The notes under the pieces were generated by a model. The model had not been told where the DNA came from. It saw only the letters and a list, made by a program, of their open reading frames with translations, and searched no databases. From contig JBCCHB010000038.1 of assembly GCA_039028975.1 (NCBI GenBank), positions 1 to 64,000 on the forward strand: a DNA stretch of 64,000 nt. The letters run 5' to 3'. Below, in pieces: positions 45,031-54,440 of the stretch. This DNA comes from JAHBNG01 sp039028975 (GTDB lineage Bacteria > Chloroflexota > Anaerolineae > Caldilineales > Caldilineaceae). The number at the start of each line of letters is the position of its first letter. Within the stretch, counting starts at the first letter, position 1. The translations under genes and the position numbers were made by a program.

Positions 45031-45690
45031 ATGTCATCCGCTGATATTGCTCAACAACTTGCTCTTTGGGCAGATAAACTACGAGACGTTTCTTCATCAG
45101 GCTTACGTTTTTCGAGCAACATTTATGATAAAGAAAATTATCAGGCAGCACAAAATGTTGCTATGGAAATGTTGGCTCTGGCAAGTGGCGTAACGGTTGA
45201 TGAAATTGAGCCTTTGCGCACACCACATTTTTCGAGACCAACGCCTTTGTCTGTTGGCGATGCGGCTGTCATTGATACGCAAGGACGCATTCTGTTAATT
45301 CAACGAGCTGACAATGCCATGTGGGCAATGCCAGGCGGCATGTTTGAGGTTGGTGAATCACCAGCCGAGGGTGCTGTCCGAGAAACGTTTGAAGAAACAG
45401 GCGTTCATTGCAGAGCAAAATCGTTTATTGGTGTCTTTGATTCGCGTTTGATGGCTGGAAAGTCTCGCTTTCACCTTTATCATTTCACATTTCTTTGTGA
45501 ACCTATCCCTGAAAAGCCTGAGGAGCCTGCTCCTTTTGCCCATGAGACCTTGGGGGTTGGTTGGTTTACCGAAGACGGTTTACCTACCTCCATTGATCCA
45601 GGCCATGTAACGCGAATTCCGAAAGCATTTGACATGTGGCGCAATGGCGGACCAGCTTTTTTTGACAATCCGGCAAATGTCACCGAATAA
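45031..45690 (+). CDS. NUDIX hydrolase
   Basis: The 219-residue protein contains the NUDIX box GGMFEVGESPAEGAVRETFE followed by ETGV (about 105-128), with all catalytic Glu and Arg residues. An N-terminal helical part (about 1-60) is shared by ADP-ribose-type hydrolases. It overlaps the following KGPDC-like gene by 14 bases. A housecleaning role on nucleotide sugars is likely; the substrate is not set by sequence. Confidence 0.9.
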   Translation: MSSADIAQQLALWADKLRDVSSSGLRFSSNIYDKENYQAAQNVAMEMLALASGVTVDEIEPLRTPHFSRPTPLSVGDAAVIDTQGRILLIQRADNAMWAMPGGMFEVGESPAEGAVRETFEETGVHCRAKSFIGVFDSRLMAGKSRFHLYHFTFLCEPIPEKPEEPAPFAHETLGVGWFTEDGLPTSIDPGHVTRIPKAFDMWRNGGPAFFDNPANVTE

Positions 45691-46339
45691 GCCCAAGCTC
45701 CAACTCGCCCTCGACAACCGCGATCTGCAATCAGCGTTATCGGCTGTCCAATCAGCCCATTCCGCCATCGACGTAATCGAAGTCGGCACCGTACTCTGCG
45801 TGGCGGAAGGGATGAACGCAGTCCGCACCATGCGCACGCTTTACCCCAGCCACACAATTCTGGCCGACGTGCGCATCATCCGCGCGGGCGGCGCGATTGC
45901 GGACATGGTCTTCGACGCCGGGGCCAACTGGGTCAGCGTGATGGGCGAGGCCCCGCTGGATACGATAAAAGCTGCGCTGCAAAAGGCGCAGGAATATGGC
46001 GGCGAGGTACAGATCGAAATGGGCGAAGGCTGGACCATGGATCACGCCCGTCAGTGGGCGCAGATGAGCATCGAGCAGGTGATCTTCCACCGCTCTCACG
46101 AAGCGGATCAAGAGGTTGACGAGATGTGGAACGAGCGCGACTTTGACCAGATCCGTGAACTGACCGAAATGGGCCTGAAGGTGACGGTGACGGGCGGCAT
46201 TACACCAGCGGACGTGCCGCTCTTTAAGGGGATTCCGATCTATATTTTCATTGCGGGACGAGCCATCCGCAATGCCGATGATCCACTGACTGCGGCGCAG
46301 GAATTTCAGGAAATCATCCGTCAAGCTTACGATAGCTGA
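45677..46339 (+). CDS. 3-keto-L-gulonate-6-phosphate decarboxylase-like (OMPDC suprafamily), variant active site
   Basis: ATG 45677 gives a 220-residue protein aligned to the UlaD N-terminus; longer frames run into the NUDIX gene. Signature blocks IDVIEVGTVLC, YPSHTILADV, EVQIEM and GLKVTVTGGI are those of KGPDC. But the catalytic DxKxxD motif reads D64-x-R66-x-x-R69, and the HRSRD loop reads HRSHE. So two acid/base positions are changed relative to the E. coli enzyme (D62, K64, D67, R139; numbering from memory). It may use another substrate or be inactive. A second paralog is at 59440. The gene precedes a PfkB kinase. Confidence 0.8.
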   Translation: MSPNKPKLQLALDNRDLQSALSAVQSAHSAIDVIEVGTVLCVAEGMNAVRTMRTLYPSHTILADVRIIRAGGAIADMVFDAGANWVSVMGEAPLDTIKAALQKAQEYGGEVQIEMGEGWTMDHARQWAQMSIEQVIFHRSHEADQEVDEMWNERDFDQIRELTEMGLKVTVTGGITPADVPLFKGIPIYIFIAGRAIRNADDPLTAAQEFQEIIRQAYDS

Positions 46340-46368
46340 AGCTATTTTTAGTACGATAAGATTTACAC

Positions 46369-46425
46369 TAAACTGATACGGATAAAAACCGATGACCTTA
46401 TCAGCTTTTTATCCGTATCAGTTTA
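46369..46425. repeat. 20-bp perfect inverted repeat with dispersed half-site
   Basis: Arms 46369-46388 and 46406-46425 (taaactgatacggataaaaa and complement) enclose 17 bases. The right arm with flanks (46398-46429) recurs at 50363-50393. The hairpin ends 18 bases before the PfkB start, so it could be a terminator for the KGPDC-like gene, an operator for the kinase, or an old insertion footprint. Confidence 0.8.
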
Positions 46426-46443
46426 GAATAGAAATTTAACCAT

Positions 46444-47409
46444 ATGCCGAGACCACGCTTTGATCTAACAACTTTTGGAGAAGGTGGTTTACGATTGAGT
46501 GTACCCGTTGGTGAGCGGCTGGAGGTTGCGGCCAAACTGGATGTAAATCTAGCAGGAGCCGAGGCCAATGTTGCCTGTGCGCTCTCTCGGTTGGGGCACA
46601 ACTGTGGTTGGATCAGCGGACTGCCCAATTCGGCACTCGGACGTCGGGTCGCCAACGAGTATCGTCAGCACGGGCTGGACATGAGCGCGGTCGTCTGGTC
46701 CGACAGTGGACGGTTGAGCACCTACTTTGTGGAATACGCCACCGCGCCCCGGCCCATCCAAGTATTCTTTGACCGCAAGGATTCGTGCTTTACTAAACTA
46801 TCTCCCGACCAAATTGACTGGGATTACCTGCTCGACACGCGGCTAATCCACCTAACTGGGATCACTGTCCCGCTATCGCCTAGTTGCACCCAAATTGTGA
46901 CTGAAGCCATAAAGCGGGCGAAGTCTGCCAATGTCCCGATCAGCTTTGACGTTAACTACCGCTCCCTACTTTGGAAAAGCGTCAATGCAGCCCAGATTTT
47001 GCAGCCACTTATTAGGGGAATCGAGCTGCTCTTTTGCAGCCACCGCGACGCAGTTGAACTGTTCGGTTGCATGGGCGAATGTGAAGAGAGTCTGACCAAG
47101 CTAGCGGAACAAACTGGCGCAAAACAGGTAGTCATGTCCAGCGGAGAAGACGGACTCTACGGCTGGCGCGACGGCAAAATTCTCTTCGAGCCAGCCCAGC
47201 CCGTCGTGATGGTAGATCGGCTGGGTGCGGGCGATGGTATGGCTGCTGGCGTTATTCATGGCTGGCTAGATGGCGACTTTGCCAAGGGAGTAAAGTATAG
47301 TGCCGCCATGGCCGCGCTGGCCCTCAGTCAACAGGGTGAGCAGGTGATGACAACTGTTGCGGAATTGGATTCTTTGCTAGCTGAGGGTAGATTGATGCTA
47401 TCTCGGTAA
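46444..47409 (+). CDS. PfkB-family carbohydrate kinase
   Basis: The 321-residue protein has the sugar-binding strand FGEGGLRLSV, the GGAEANVACALSRLG-type loop and the second PfkB signature as DRLGAGDGMAAGVIHG (about 258-273); the base-catalytic Asp is the last D of GAGDG. It is most like 2-keto-3-deoxygluconate kinases in layout. A paralog lies at 56546. In this context it could phosphorylate 3-keto-L-gulonate or a related keto acid before decarboxylation. Confidence 0.87.
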   Translation: MPRPRFDLTTFGEGGLRLSVPVGERLEVAAKLDVNLAGAEANVACALSRLGHNCGWISGLPNSALGRRVANEYRQHGLDMSAVVWSDSGRLSTYFVEYATAPRPIQVFFDRKDSCFTKLSPDQIDWDYLLDTRLIHLTGITVPLSPSCTQIVTEAIKRAKSANVPISFDVNYRSLLWKSVNAAQILQPLIRGIELLFCSHRDAVELFGCMGECEESLTKLAEQTGAKQVVMSSGEDGLYGWRDGKILFEPAQPVVMVDRLGAGDGMAAGVIHGWLDGDFAKGVKYSAAMAALALSQQGEQVMTTVAELDSLLAEGRLMLSR

Positions 47410-47469
47410 GTATACACAATCCATTGCCTGCGCTATACAAGTTATTCGAGAAAGACGCCTTCTGAATAT

Positions 47470-48990
47470 ATGGCAAACAAAAGCAAGCTCCCCAACATCC
47501 TATTTATACAAGTAGACCAGTTGCCGCCATCTGCCTTATCCTTTCACGGGAATCGGGTGACCAAAACGCCACACCTCGATCAACTAGCAAAGGAGAGCGC
47601 GATTTTTGATGCTGCATATTGCAACTATCCGCTTTGCGGTCCTTCGCGCTCGTCCATGATGACCGGTCAATTGGCGTCCCGCATCGGTGCCTATGATAAT
47701 GGGACCGATTTTCCAACATCGATCCCAACCATGGCTCATTATTTGCGAGCACTTGGTTACAGGAGCGCGCTGTCGGGCAAAATGCACTTTGTCGGTCCTG
47801 ACCAGCTACACGGCTTTGAAGAACGCCTGACCGCAGAAATTTACCCAACTGACTTTAAGTGGACACCCAATTGGCAGAAAAACGCGACCGAGTTTCACGC
47901 TCCAGATACGCGCTTCACGTCCAACATTGGGGTTGCCAAGTGGACGGGTCAGATGGATCATGATGAGGAAGTGGTCTTTCGCTCTGTCAATAAGATCTAC
48001 GATTGGGCGCGTGATCCAGATGAACGCCCCTTCTTCTTGCTTACCTCGTTAACGCACCCACACGATCCTTATATTTGCACGCAGGAATATTGGGATCGCT
48101 ATGATGAATCTGAAATCGATCTGCCCAAAATTAGCTTAACAAACGAGCAACAAGATCCGCATAGTCAGCGCGTGCGATCTATCTACGGGCTGGATCGGGT
48201 GGAGATGGACGAGTCACGTCTGCGCACGTTGCGGCACGGCTATTTTGGCAACGTCAGCTATATTGACGACAAGGTGGGTCAGTTGCTGGATGCGCTCGAA
48301 CTCACGGGGCTGGCAGAAAACACCATCGTTCTCTTTACATCCGATCATGGTGAAATGCTTGGCGAACGTAACTTGATTCAGAAGAAGACCTTTTTTGAAG
48401 ATGCAACGCGCGTTCCTCTCTTAATCAAAATGCCGAATGGGCAGTCAGCGGGGCAGCGCCATGATGAACATGTCTCGCTGGTCGATCTGTTGCCGACGCT
48501 GGTCGATTTTGCCGATCAGGATGGTGAAGTTGACCGACTCTCGCCACTGGATGGAGAGAGCCTTGTCCCACTGTTATCGAATGGTTCTTTGGCGCGCGAA
48601 AACGTGGTCTATAGCGAGAACCTTTCCGAGTCTGTGACCGCGCCGCTGTTGATGGTGCGCCGCGACCAGTGGAAGCTGATCTGGTGTCCGACTGACCCCA
48701 CGATTCTATACAATTTGGCGCAAGATCCAGACGAGCTTGAGAATTTGGCTGGCAACTCGGATTATACCGATGTTGAAGCTGCGCTGATCGATGAACTGCA
48801 TCAACAGTGGGATGTCGATGCGCTCCACCAGCAGGTATTGCAAAGCCAGCGGCAAAGACAATTGATCGCAGCGGCTCTGGATCAGGGTCAATACCAAGAT
48901 TGGCAAGGCGATTTGCCGCGTTCCGGTCAATTGGGATACATGAAAAGAAAGCAGTTCTATCACGACTGGAACGACGCGGGAAAGCTGTAA
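47470..48990 (+). CDS. betC: Sulfatase, choline-sulfatase-like
   Basis: The 506-residue enzyme carries the formylglycine signature CGPSR (Cys56 in NYPLCGPSRSSMMTG) and the choline-sulfatase landmarks SGKMHFVGPDQLHGFEERL (about 106-124) and ASRIGAYDNGTDFP. The C-terminal tail (WDVDALHQQVLQSQRQR ... GYMKRKQFYHDW) matches the BetC extension. The metal Asp and His are visible in FTSDHGEMLGE (about 287-297). No signal peptide, so cytosolic, as for BetC. A formylglycine-generating enzyme must act elsewhere. It may remove sulfate from an imported sulfated compound. Confidence 0.85.
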   Translation: MANKSKLPNILFIQVDQLPPSALSFHGNRVTKTPHLDQLAKESAIFDAAYCNYPLCGPSRSSMMTGQLASRIGAYDNGTDFPTSIPTMAHYLRALGYRSALSGKMHFVGPDQLHGFEERLTAEIYPTDFKWTPNWQKNATEFHAPDTRFTSNIGVAKWTGQMDHDEEVVFRSVNKIYDWARDPDERPFFLLTSLTHPHDPYICTQEYWDRYDESEIDLPKISLTNEQQDPHSQRVRSIYGLDRVEMDESRLRTLRHGYFGNVSYIDDKVGQLLDALELTGLAENTIVLFTSDHGEMLGERNLIQKKTFFEDATRVPLLIKMPNGQSAGQRHDEHVSLVDLLPTLVDFADQDGEVDRLSPLDGESLVPLLSNGSLARENVVYSENLSESVTAPLLMVRRDQWKLIWCPTDPTILYNLAQDPDELENLAGNSDYTDVEAALIDELHQQWDVDALHQQVLQSQRQRQLIAAALDQGQYQDWQGDLPRSGQLGYMKRKQFYHDWNDAGKL

Positions 48991-49047
48991 AAGCTTGTAT
49001 AACAATGAGATGCCGATTGAAACTCGGCATTTATCGAGGTGATTTGT

Positions 49048-49950
49048 GTGAAGATAGGCTATATCGGGCTTGGCAATATGGGCCAGCCCATGGCGATTAA
49101 TTTGGTCAGCGCAGGATATGACCTGACCGTTTACGATCTGCGGGCAGAACGATTGGAGCCAGCCGTTGCTGTTGGTGCAACCGCAGCCGAAAGTGGGGAA
49201 GCCGTGGCGGCAGTTGCCGACATCTTATTTACATCCTTTCCCGAGCCACGGCACTCAAAAGCGGCCATGCCAGCCTTGATCGACGCAATGCGGTCGGAAA
49301 CGATTTGGGTTGATCTCACAACAAACGATAAAGAGCTTGTACTCGAACTCGCAGCGCGGGCAAAAGCAAGAGGCGTCGACACATTAGAAAGCCCCGTCAC
49401 TGGTGCTGTGGATGGCGCGCGGCTTGGCAAGCTGACGCTATTTGTGGGCGGCGATCCAGATGTGATTGAGCGAACGCGAGCACCGATTGAGGTGTTGGGG
49501 AAATTAATTGCCTGTGGCCCCATCGGCAACGGGAACGTGGTTAAACTGATCACGAATCAGATCTGGTTTGTGAATGCGGCCGTCACGGGCGAGGCACTGG
49601 CGTTGGGCAAGAAAAATGGCGTCGATCTACTGGCGCTTTGGGATGCGCTGAAAAACTCGGTGGGTGACACCTTTGTCGTCCGCCACGATGTCCCCTCCAT
49701 TTTTGACGGCCATTACGATCCATCATTTTCCTTGGCCCTCTGCTGCAAAGACCTGCGGCTCTTAACCGAACTCGGCGAGAGCAGCGGCACGCAGATGGAT
49801 ATGACAAAGGCTGCGCAAGAAAAATTTGAGCTAGCGAGACAAACCTACGGCGACGACGCACCGGAGTTAATGGTCGCCAAGCTCGTTGAGGAAGCAAGCG
49901 ATGTCTCTCTCCAAGTATCGGGTGATTGGCAGAAGCATTGGGAAGCCTGA
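49048..49950 (+). CDS. 3-hydroxyisobutyrate-type (beta-hydroxyacid) dehydrogenase
   Basis: The start is GTG 49048, with GAGGTGA five bases upstream. The 300-residue protein has the NAD(P) motif GYIGLGNMGQPMAINL (residues 4-19), the substrate-binding LESPVTGAVDGARLGKL and the catalytic Lys in GNGNVVKLITNQIW (about 167). Family members oxidise beta-hydroxy acids such as 3-hydroxyisobutyrate, tartronate or gulonate-like acids. The gene sits between a full sulfatase and a broken one. It is a candidate for the oxidation of L-gulonate to the 3-keto form. Confidence 0.88.
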   Translation: MKIGYIGLGNMGQPMAINLVSAGYDLTVYDLRAERLEPAVAVGATAAESGEAVAAVADILFTSFPEPRHSKAAMPALIDAMRSETIWVDLTTNDKELVLELAARAKARGVDTLESPVTGAVDGARLGKLTLFVGGDPDVIERTRAPIEVLGKLIACGPIGNGNVVKLITNQIWFVNAAVTGEALALGKKNGVDLLALWDALKNSVGDTFVVRHDVPSIFDGHYDPSFSLALCCKDLRLLTELGESSGTQMDMTKAAQEKFELARQTYGDDAPELMVAKLVEEASDVSLQVSGDWQKHWEA

Positions 49951-50333
49951 TGACCCAACCAAACGTCCTACTCATTGTAACCGATCACTGGAGCGCGCAA
50001 CTGCTCGGCTGCGCGAGCCACCCGTCGATCCAAACGCCAGTGCTGGATCGCGTCGCCAAGAACGGCGTGCGCTTCACCAACGCGTACGCGGCCCATCCGG
50101 TCTGCTTGCCGTCGCGCCGCTCGTTGATGACGGGAACCACGGTCCGCACCCACGGCGACCGCACCTTCAAGCCGCTGATGGAGATGCCGGACGTGCCAAC
50201 TTTGGCTGGCACCTTCCGCCCTGGGGCCAATCGTTCGCTCTCTGCTACCCGCGGCAGTCAATGGCCTGTGCCGCCGATTACGGATAAGGCATTTTTCGAC
50301 TTTTTCAATGAAGCACTGGAAGGGCTGAATTGA
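49950..50333 (+). pseudogene. Truncated, frameshifted sulfatase remnant
   Basis: The frame starts with ATG overlapping the preceding stop (ATGA) and encodes a good sulfatase N-terminus: NVLLIVTDHWSAQLLG, then the CxPSR signature in HPVCLPSRRSLMTG. After DVPTLAGTF the match moves to the next reading frame (QSFALCYPRQSM resembles the family AVGKLHVYPQR region), and about 300 residues of the enzyme are missing before a short C-terminal stretch. So it is a pseudogene by frameshift and deletion. Confidence 0.75.
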
Positions 50334-50362
50334 CAAATTCAAGCGTTCAGTAGATCGTAGTT

Positions 50363-50393
50363 GTATCAGCATTTATCCGTATCAGTTTAGAAT
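50363..50393. repeat. Second copy of the dispersed 30-bp element
   Basis: Reads tatcagc-tttatccgtatcagtttagaat with one base of length difference from 46398-46429. It lies about 210 bases before the binding-protein gene at 50602. The same element in front of two catabolic units suggests a common regulator or a shared insertion history. Confidence 0.65.
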
Positions 50394-50601
50394 TTTGTGT
50401 AATGGGTAGGCTGATTGTAGACACCACAGATGTTAGACATGTTGTTAGGCTGTTCAGCGCAGGCTAACGGCATGCGCTACGTCTCGACTGTTCACGGACA
50501 GCCTACCTACTATACAGTTTAGGAATTTGTCTCAGTTAAACCCAGAAAACCTCTCTTTATTCAACCGTTCTACACTTAGAGAAAATCATGAGGAGAAAAT
50601 C

Positions 50602-52032
50602 ATGACAAAACCGAATCTGTTTACAGTACGCTGGCTGATTAGTGCGCTCGTGATCATGAGCTTTGTGCTATCGGCCTGTGCGGCACCAGCCGGAGACGCT
50701 GGTTCGGGTGGCAATACCGCCGCATCTGAGTCAAGCGACTCTGGCGATTCTGGCGGCGAAGCCATGGCCGACGTCGATATGGAAGAGCTACCCTATGGTC
50801 TGATGTCGGGCAAGCCTTACGACGGCACCGAGCTGACCTTCCTGATCTGCTGCCCCGCGGCGGCGCAGTTTGCCGTTTGGGCCGACAGCGCGGCTGAATT
50901 CACCGAGTTGACCGGCATCAGCGTCAACTTCACTAACGATCCGTTAGGTGGTCTACGCGAAAAGATTGTCACCGAAAGCTTGGGCAACCCTGGCAGTTGG
51001 GACGTGACTATCTATTTTGACACCTGGGGTCCGTCGTTGGCTGGCTTCCTCGACCCCATCGATTCGTTCATGGATGTAGACGTCAGTGACTACCCACCTG
51101 CAACCATTGACATCGCCACATTAGACGACACTCTCTACGGTGTTCCTGTGCGCTCGCACGTGATGATGTTCTACTATCGGCAGGATGTGCTAGACGAGTT
51201 GGGCATTGCACCACCAACCACCTTTGAGGAAGTGACCGCAGCAGCAGAAGCTATCAGTGCAGCCGACAACGGCATGGAAGGCATTACCATGAACTGGGCC
51301 AAGCAGGGTGGCGGCATCAGCCTCATTCCGTGGACCAACGTACTGCGTGCTGGCGGTGCCGATATGTTCGACGCCGACTTCCGCCCGACCTTCAACAGCG
51401 ACGCGGCGATTGCCGCGACCGAGTGGTACGCAAACCTGCTGAACTATGCACCCGCTGCAGCACCAACCTACAACGAAGGCGATGCACGTACGTCATACGC
51501 CAGCGGTGAAGCCGCGATGGTCTTTGCGTGGTCTTGGGCCTATGAAATCTTCCAGAAGCCAGATGCCTCAATTGAAGAGGTGATTGCCAACACGGGGTAT
51601 ACGGCCAACTTCCCAGATGGTGGTGGTGGATCTGCTCCAGTTGCAATGGCGTGGCCAACTGGCATCTCAACCAGCTCCAAGAACAAAGAAGCTGCTGTTG
51701 AGTGGATCAAGTGGATGACCAATCCCGATATGGATCTGCAAGCCATCTCCGTGAAGGATGATCCATCACGCGCCACTGTCGTTGCTAACCGCCTTTCGTC
51801 ACTCTCCAGTGAAGCGGCCAATGCACCCGAAGCCAACAACGGCTTCAGCCAGGCTATGCACGATGCCTACTCTAGCGCAACCGCTCTACCCGTCTATCTG
51901 GAATTCCCCGAAGTCAGTGAAATTCTGGAGAGCGCGCTCTCTGAGATCGCAGCCGGCGCCGACGTGGCCGAGACCCTCAATGCGGCTGCCGAAGAAGTAG
52001 ACCAAATCATGCAGGATTCTGGACGGTATTAA
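50602..52032 (+). CDS. Sugar ABC transporter solute-binding lipoprotein (family 1)
   Basis: ATG 50602 follows AGGAG; a TTG frame from 50527 is ignored. The 476-residue precursor has a signal peptide ending in the lipobox VLSAC (Cys about 26) and a Ser/Gly-rich spacer. The mature part is a MalE-type binding protein (SGKPYDGTELTFLI, YGVPVRSHVMMFYYRQDVLD, AWPTGISTSSKNKEAAVEW). It starts a plus-strand operon with two permeases that is interrupted by other genes. No ATPase gene is included. Confidence 0.92.
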   Translation: MTKPNLFTVRWLISALVIMSFVLSACAAPAGDAGSGGNTAASESSDSGDSGGEAMADVDMEELPYGLMSGKPYDGTELTFLICCPAAAQFAVWADSAAEFTELTGISVNFTNDPLGGLREKIVTESLGNPGSWDVTIYFDTWGPSLAGFLDPIDSFMDVDVSDYPPATIDIATLDDTLYGVPVRSHVMMFYYRQDVLDELGIAPPTTFEEVTAAAEAISAADNGMEGITMNWAKQGGGISLIPWTNVLRAGGADMFDADFRPTFNSDAAIAATEWYANLLNYAPAAAPTYNEGDARTSYASGEAAMVFAWSWAYEIFQKPDASIEEVIANTGYTANFPDGGGGSAPVAMAWPTGISTSSKNKEAAVEWIKWMTNPDMDLQAISVKDDPSRATVVANRLSSLSSEAANAPEANNGFSQAMHDAYSSATALPVYLEFPEVSEILESALSEIAAGADVAETLNAAAEEVDQIMQDSGRY

Positions 52033-52042
52033 GATGACAGGG

Positions 52043-52098
52043 TGATTGAGATGAATCAGATGATGAAGATGAGTTAGGGTATCCCTTCATCTCAATCA
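52043..52098 (+). repeat. Hairpin between binding-protein and permease genes
   Basis: tgattgagatgaa (52043-52055) pairs exactly with ttcatctcaatca (52086-52098). Further ctcaatcatc-like words follow until the permease start. As in the other two sugar ABC operons, it sits just after the binding-protein stop and probably protects or ends that part of the mRNA. Confidence 0.65.
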
Positions 52099-52144
52099 TC
52101 CCCTCGTCTCAATCATCTCCATCATCCCTTCATCCTTTCAAAAG

Positions 52145-53014
52145 ATGCGCACTTCCAACGTCAAGTACCTATTTCTGTTACCCGGAATGCTAGTCATTCT
52201 GGTGACCGCCATACTGCCAGTCCTGTCGGTGATTAATTTGAGCTTTCAGGAGTGGGAGGTTGCGCGTTCGCCGTTTGGCCCGACGGGCTATGTCGGGCTT
52301 GAGAATTATGCCGAGGCGCTGACTGATGACAATTTCTGGAACTCGGTGGGCGTCACGGTTGCCTATGTGATTATCAGCGTCTTCTTCTCGGTCGCGATTG
52401 GCATCTTCATTGCGATCATGGTGCAGCGCGTGACGGTTTTGAGTACCGTTGTCAAATCGATCCTGATTTTCCCCTTTGCTATTTCACTTACCCTGCGCGG
52501 CTATTCTTTCCGCTTTATGCTGCTCGAAGGCCAAGGCGTGCTGGATACCATCATTGACACGATCTTCCCGCCGTTCGCTGATATCCTGTGGCTGGCTCAT
52601 CCTTACTGGGCGCTTTTCTGGGTCGCTGTGCCGACTTTCTGGGCGTGGGGTCCGCTGGCTGGGTTGATGTTGCTAGGTGCGCTCAATAACATCTCTAGCG
52701 AGATTTTCGAGGCTGCCAGTCTCGATGGGGCGAGCCGCTGGCGCACCTTCTGGAACATTACGCTGCCGTTGCTGCGCCCCATGATCTTTGTGCTGGTGCT
52801 GCTCATCACCCTCTTCTCGATCCGCATGTTTGACTTGGTCCTGACTATGACTTTCGGTGGGCCAGGCAATGCGACCGAGACGCTCAACTTCTTTATCTAT
52901 CGTATCGGCTTCCGTATCTTTAATATGGGGTATGCGGCCGCGCTGGCGATTATTTTGACGGTGATCTTGATTGTGCTCTCTTACTTATACTCGCGAGTGT
53001 TGATTGATGAGTAG
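52145..53014 (+). CDS. Carbohydrate ABC transporter permease (CUT1, MalF type)
   Basis: A 289-residue permease with six hydrophobic segments and the EAA loop EIFEAASLDGASRWRTFWNI (about 180-200). No clear ribosome site before ATG 52145. Its natural partner, the MalG-type gene at 54895, is separated by three unrelated genes, two of them on the other strand. Confidence 0.92.
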   Translation: MRTSNVKYLFLLPGMLVILVTAILPVLSVINLSFQEWEVARSPFGPTGYVGLENYAEALTDDNFWNSVGVTVAYVIISVFFSVAIGIFIAIMVQRVTVLSTVVKSILIFPFAISLTLRGYSFRFMLLEGQGVLDTIIDTIFPPFADILWLAHPYWALFWVAVPTFWAWGPLAGLMLLGALNNISSEIFEAASLDGASRWRTFWNITLPLLRPMIFVLVLLITLFSIRMFDLVLTMTFGGPGNATETLNFFIYRIGFRIFNMGYAAALAIILTVILIVLSYLYSRVLIDE

Positions 53015-53059
53015 CCAAATCACTTCAACCAGAAAGTTTTAATATGACGAAATGTAACG

Positions 53060-53290
53060 TCATGACACGTGGCCTTCCCAGATATCTTCAATTGGGTTGA
53101 TAAGTTCATCTGGATGGACAAGTAACTGTGAACGAACAGGCATTTTGTCCCGCCAATTCGTTTTTTGAGTGGGTACGATTCGACCAACTTCTTCATTGTT
53201 GCGTTGAATAATGATCACTTCGCCAGCCGATAGTTTATCCAAATACTCAAAGAGGTTGCTGCACAATTTTGTTGCAGAGACCGTTAGCAT
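53060..53290 (-). CDS. Phd/YefM-like antitoxin, orphan
   Basis: The 76-residue protein starts MLTVSATKLCSNLFEYLDKLSAGEVIIIQRNNEEVGRIVP, the Phd/YefM DNA-binding pattern, with GGAGG before the ATG. No toxin gene is next to it. It probably autoregulates; its presence inside a transporter operon indicates an insertion. Confidence 0.8.
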   Translation of the reverse strand: MLTVSATKLCSNLFEYLDKLSAGEVIIIQRNNEEVGRIVPTQKTNWRDKMPVRSQLLVHPDELINPIEDIWEGHVS

Positions 53291-53404
53291 TTAATCTTCC
53301 TCCAACTGTATGTACGTAGAGAAGGGACCGTGTACATGTGTGACGCTAGAAATATAAATCCGTCAGCCATCCACGATGTTTCAGAATAGAGTACAGCGAA
53401 ACCC

Positions 53405-54325
53405 ATGTCCACCCAAATTTCAGATCTTCAAGTGTTCAAAGTTGGCAATAGCCCCGAGGATGTACTACCCAATCCAGATGGCTCGCTCTACACCGGCTTA
53501 GCCGATGGCCGCATCTTGCGCATTGCTGAGGATGGATCGACGACGCAAGTGGCTGACACGGGCGGTCGTCCACTGGGGCTAGAGTGGCACCCCGATGGAC
53601 GGATCATTGTTTGCGACGCGCGCCTTGGCCTGCTTATTGTTGCTCCTGAAAGTGGGCGCATTGAGACGCTTGTAGCCTATGGAGACGCGTCGTTGTCTAT
53701 TTGCAACAACCCAGCCATTGCAACTGACGGGCGCATCTTCTTTAGTGATTCGAGCCAGAGGAATTTGGAGGGTGACGCGCGTCGGGACCTCATTGACGCA
53801 ATTCCAACTGGGCGGCTGCTGTGCCGTCACCCCGATGGGCGGGTTGAGGTGCTGATGGATGAGCTGCTCTTTGCCAACGGTGTGGTTGTGGCCCCGGATC
53901 AATCGTTTGTGCTGATTGCGGAGACGGGAAAGGCGTGCATTCACCGGTACTGGCTTGAGGGAGAGAAGGCGGGTCAGCGGGATATCTTCGCAGCCGATCT
54001 GGTGGGTCTGCCGGATAATTTGACGGTGGGGTCGGATGGTCTGCTATGGGTCGCGCTGGCTTCACCGAATAGCCCACTACTCGCGCGAATACATGCCATG
54101 CCAAAATGGTTGCGCTTCGTAGTTGCTCGTCTGCCACAGTGGATAGAGCCAGAGCAAGACCTTTGCTGTCAATTAGCAGCGTTCGATTTCGATGGTAATC
54201 TCATCCACGACTTTGAGGGCGATGTAGAGCAGTATCATTTTGTAACGGGCGTGCGGGAGTTGGATGGGGTAGTTTACATGGGGACGTTTGAGGGCAATTC
54301 GGTCGCGCGCTTTGAGCTAACCTGA
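53405..54325 (+). CDS. SMP-30/strictosidine synthase-like beta-propeller, probable lactonase
   Basis: The 306-residue protein is a six-bladed propeller: GLADGRILRI, EWHPDGRIIVCDARLG, DLLFANGVVVAPDQSFVLIAET and GLPDNLTVGSDGLLWVALASP mark the blades. The acidic and Asn residues expected to bind calcium are present (for example GLPDN). Members hydrolyse lactones of sugars. It lies between the two permease genes of the sugar importer, so it may act on the imported lactone. No signal peptide. Confidence 0.8.
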   Translation: MSTQISDLQVFKVGNSPEDVLPNPDGSLYTGLADGRILRIAEDGSTTQVADTGGRPLGLEWHPDGRIIVCDARLGLLIVAPESGRIETLVAYGDASLSICNNPAIATDGRIFFSDSSQRNLEGDARRDLIDAIPTGRLLCRHPDGRVEVLMDELLFANGVVVAPDQSFVLIAETGKACIHRYWLEGEKAGQRDIFAADLVGLPDNLTVGSDGLLWVALASPNSPLLARIHAMPKWLRFVVARLPQWIEPEQDLCCQLAAFDFDGNLIHDFEGDVEQYHFVTGVRELDGVVYMGTFEGNSVARFELT

Positions 54326-54440
54326 GCAAGCCAATGGTTACCTTAACATTGGAGAGTAACTACCAGCGGGACGGTTTGGTAAGTACCTTGCCATTTGGTA
54401 ACGTAATCCGAGCAACGCCCTTTTCGTCCATGTTAACTAC

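Noticed and set aside
50404..50506. gtaggctg/cagcctac inverted repeat before the binding-protein gene
   Set aside because: Only eight to nine bases with an 85-base loop; not strong enough for a feature.
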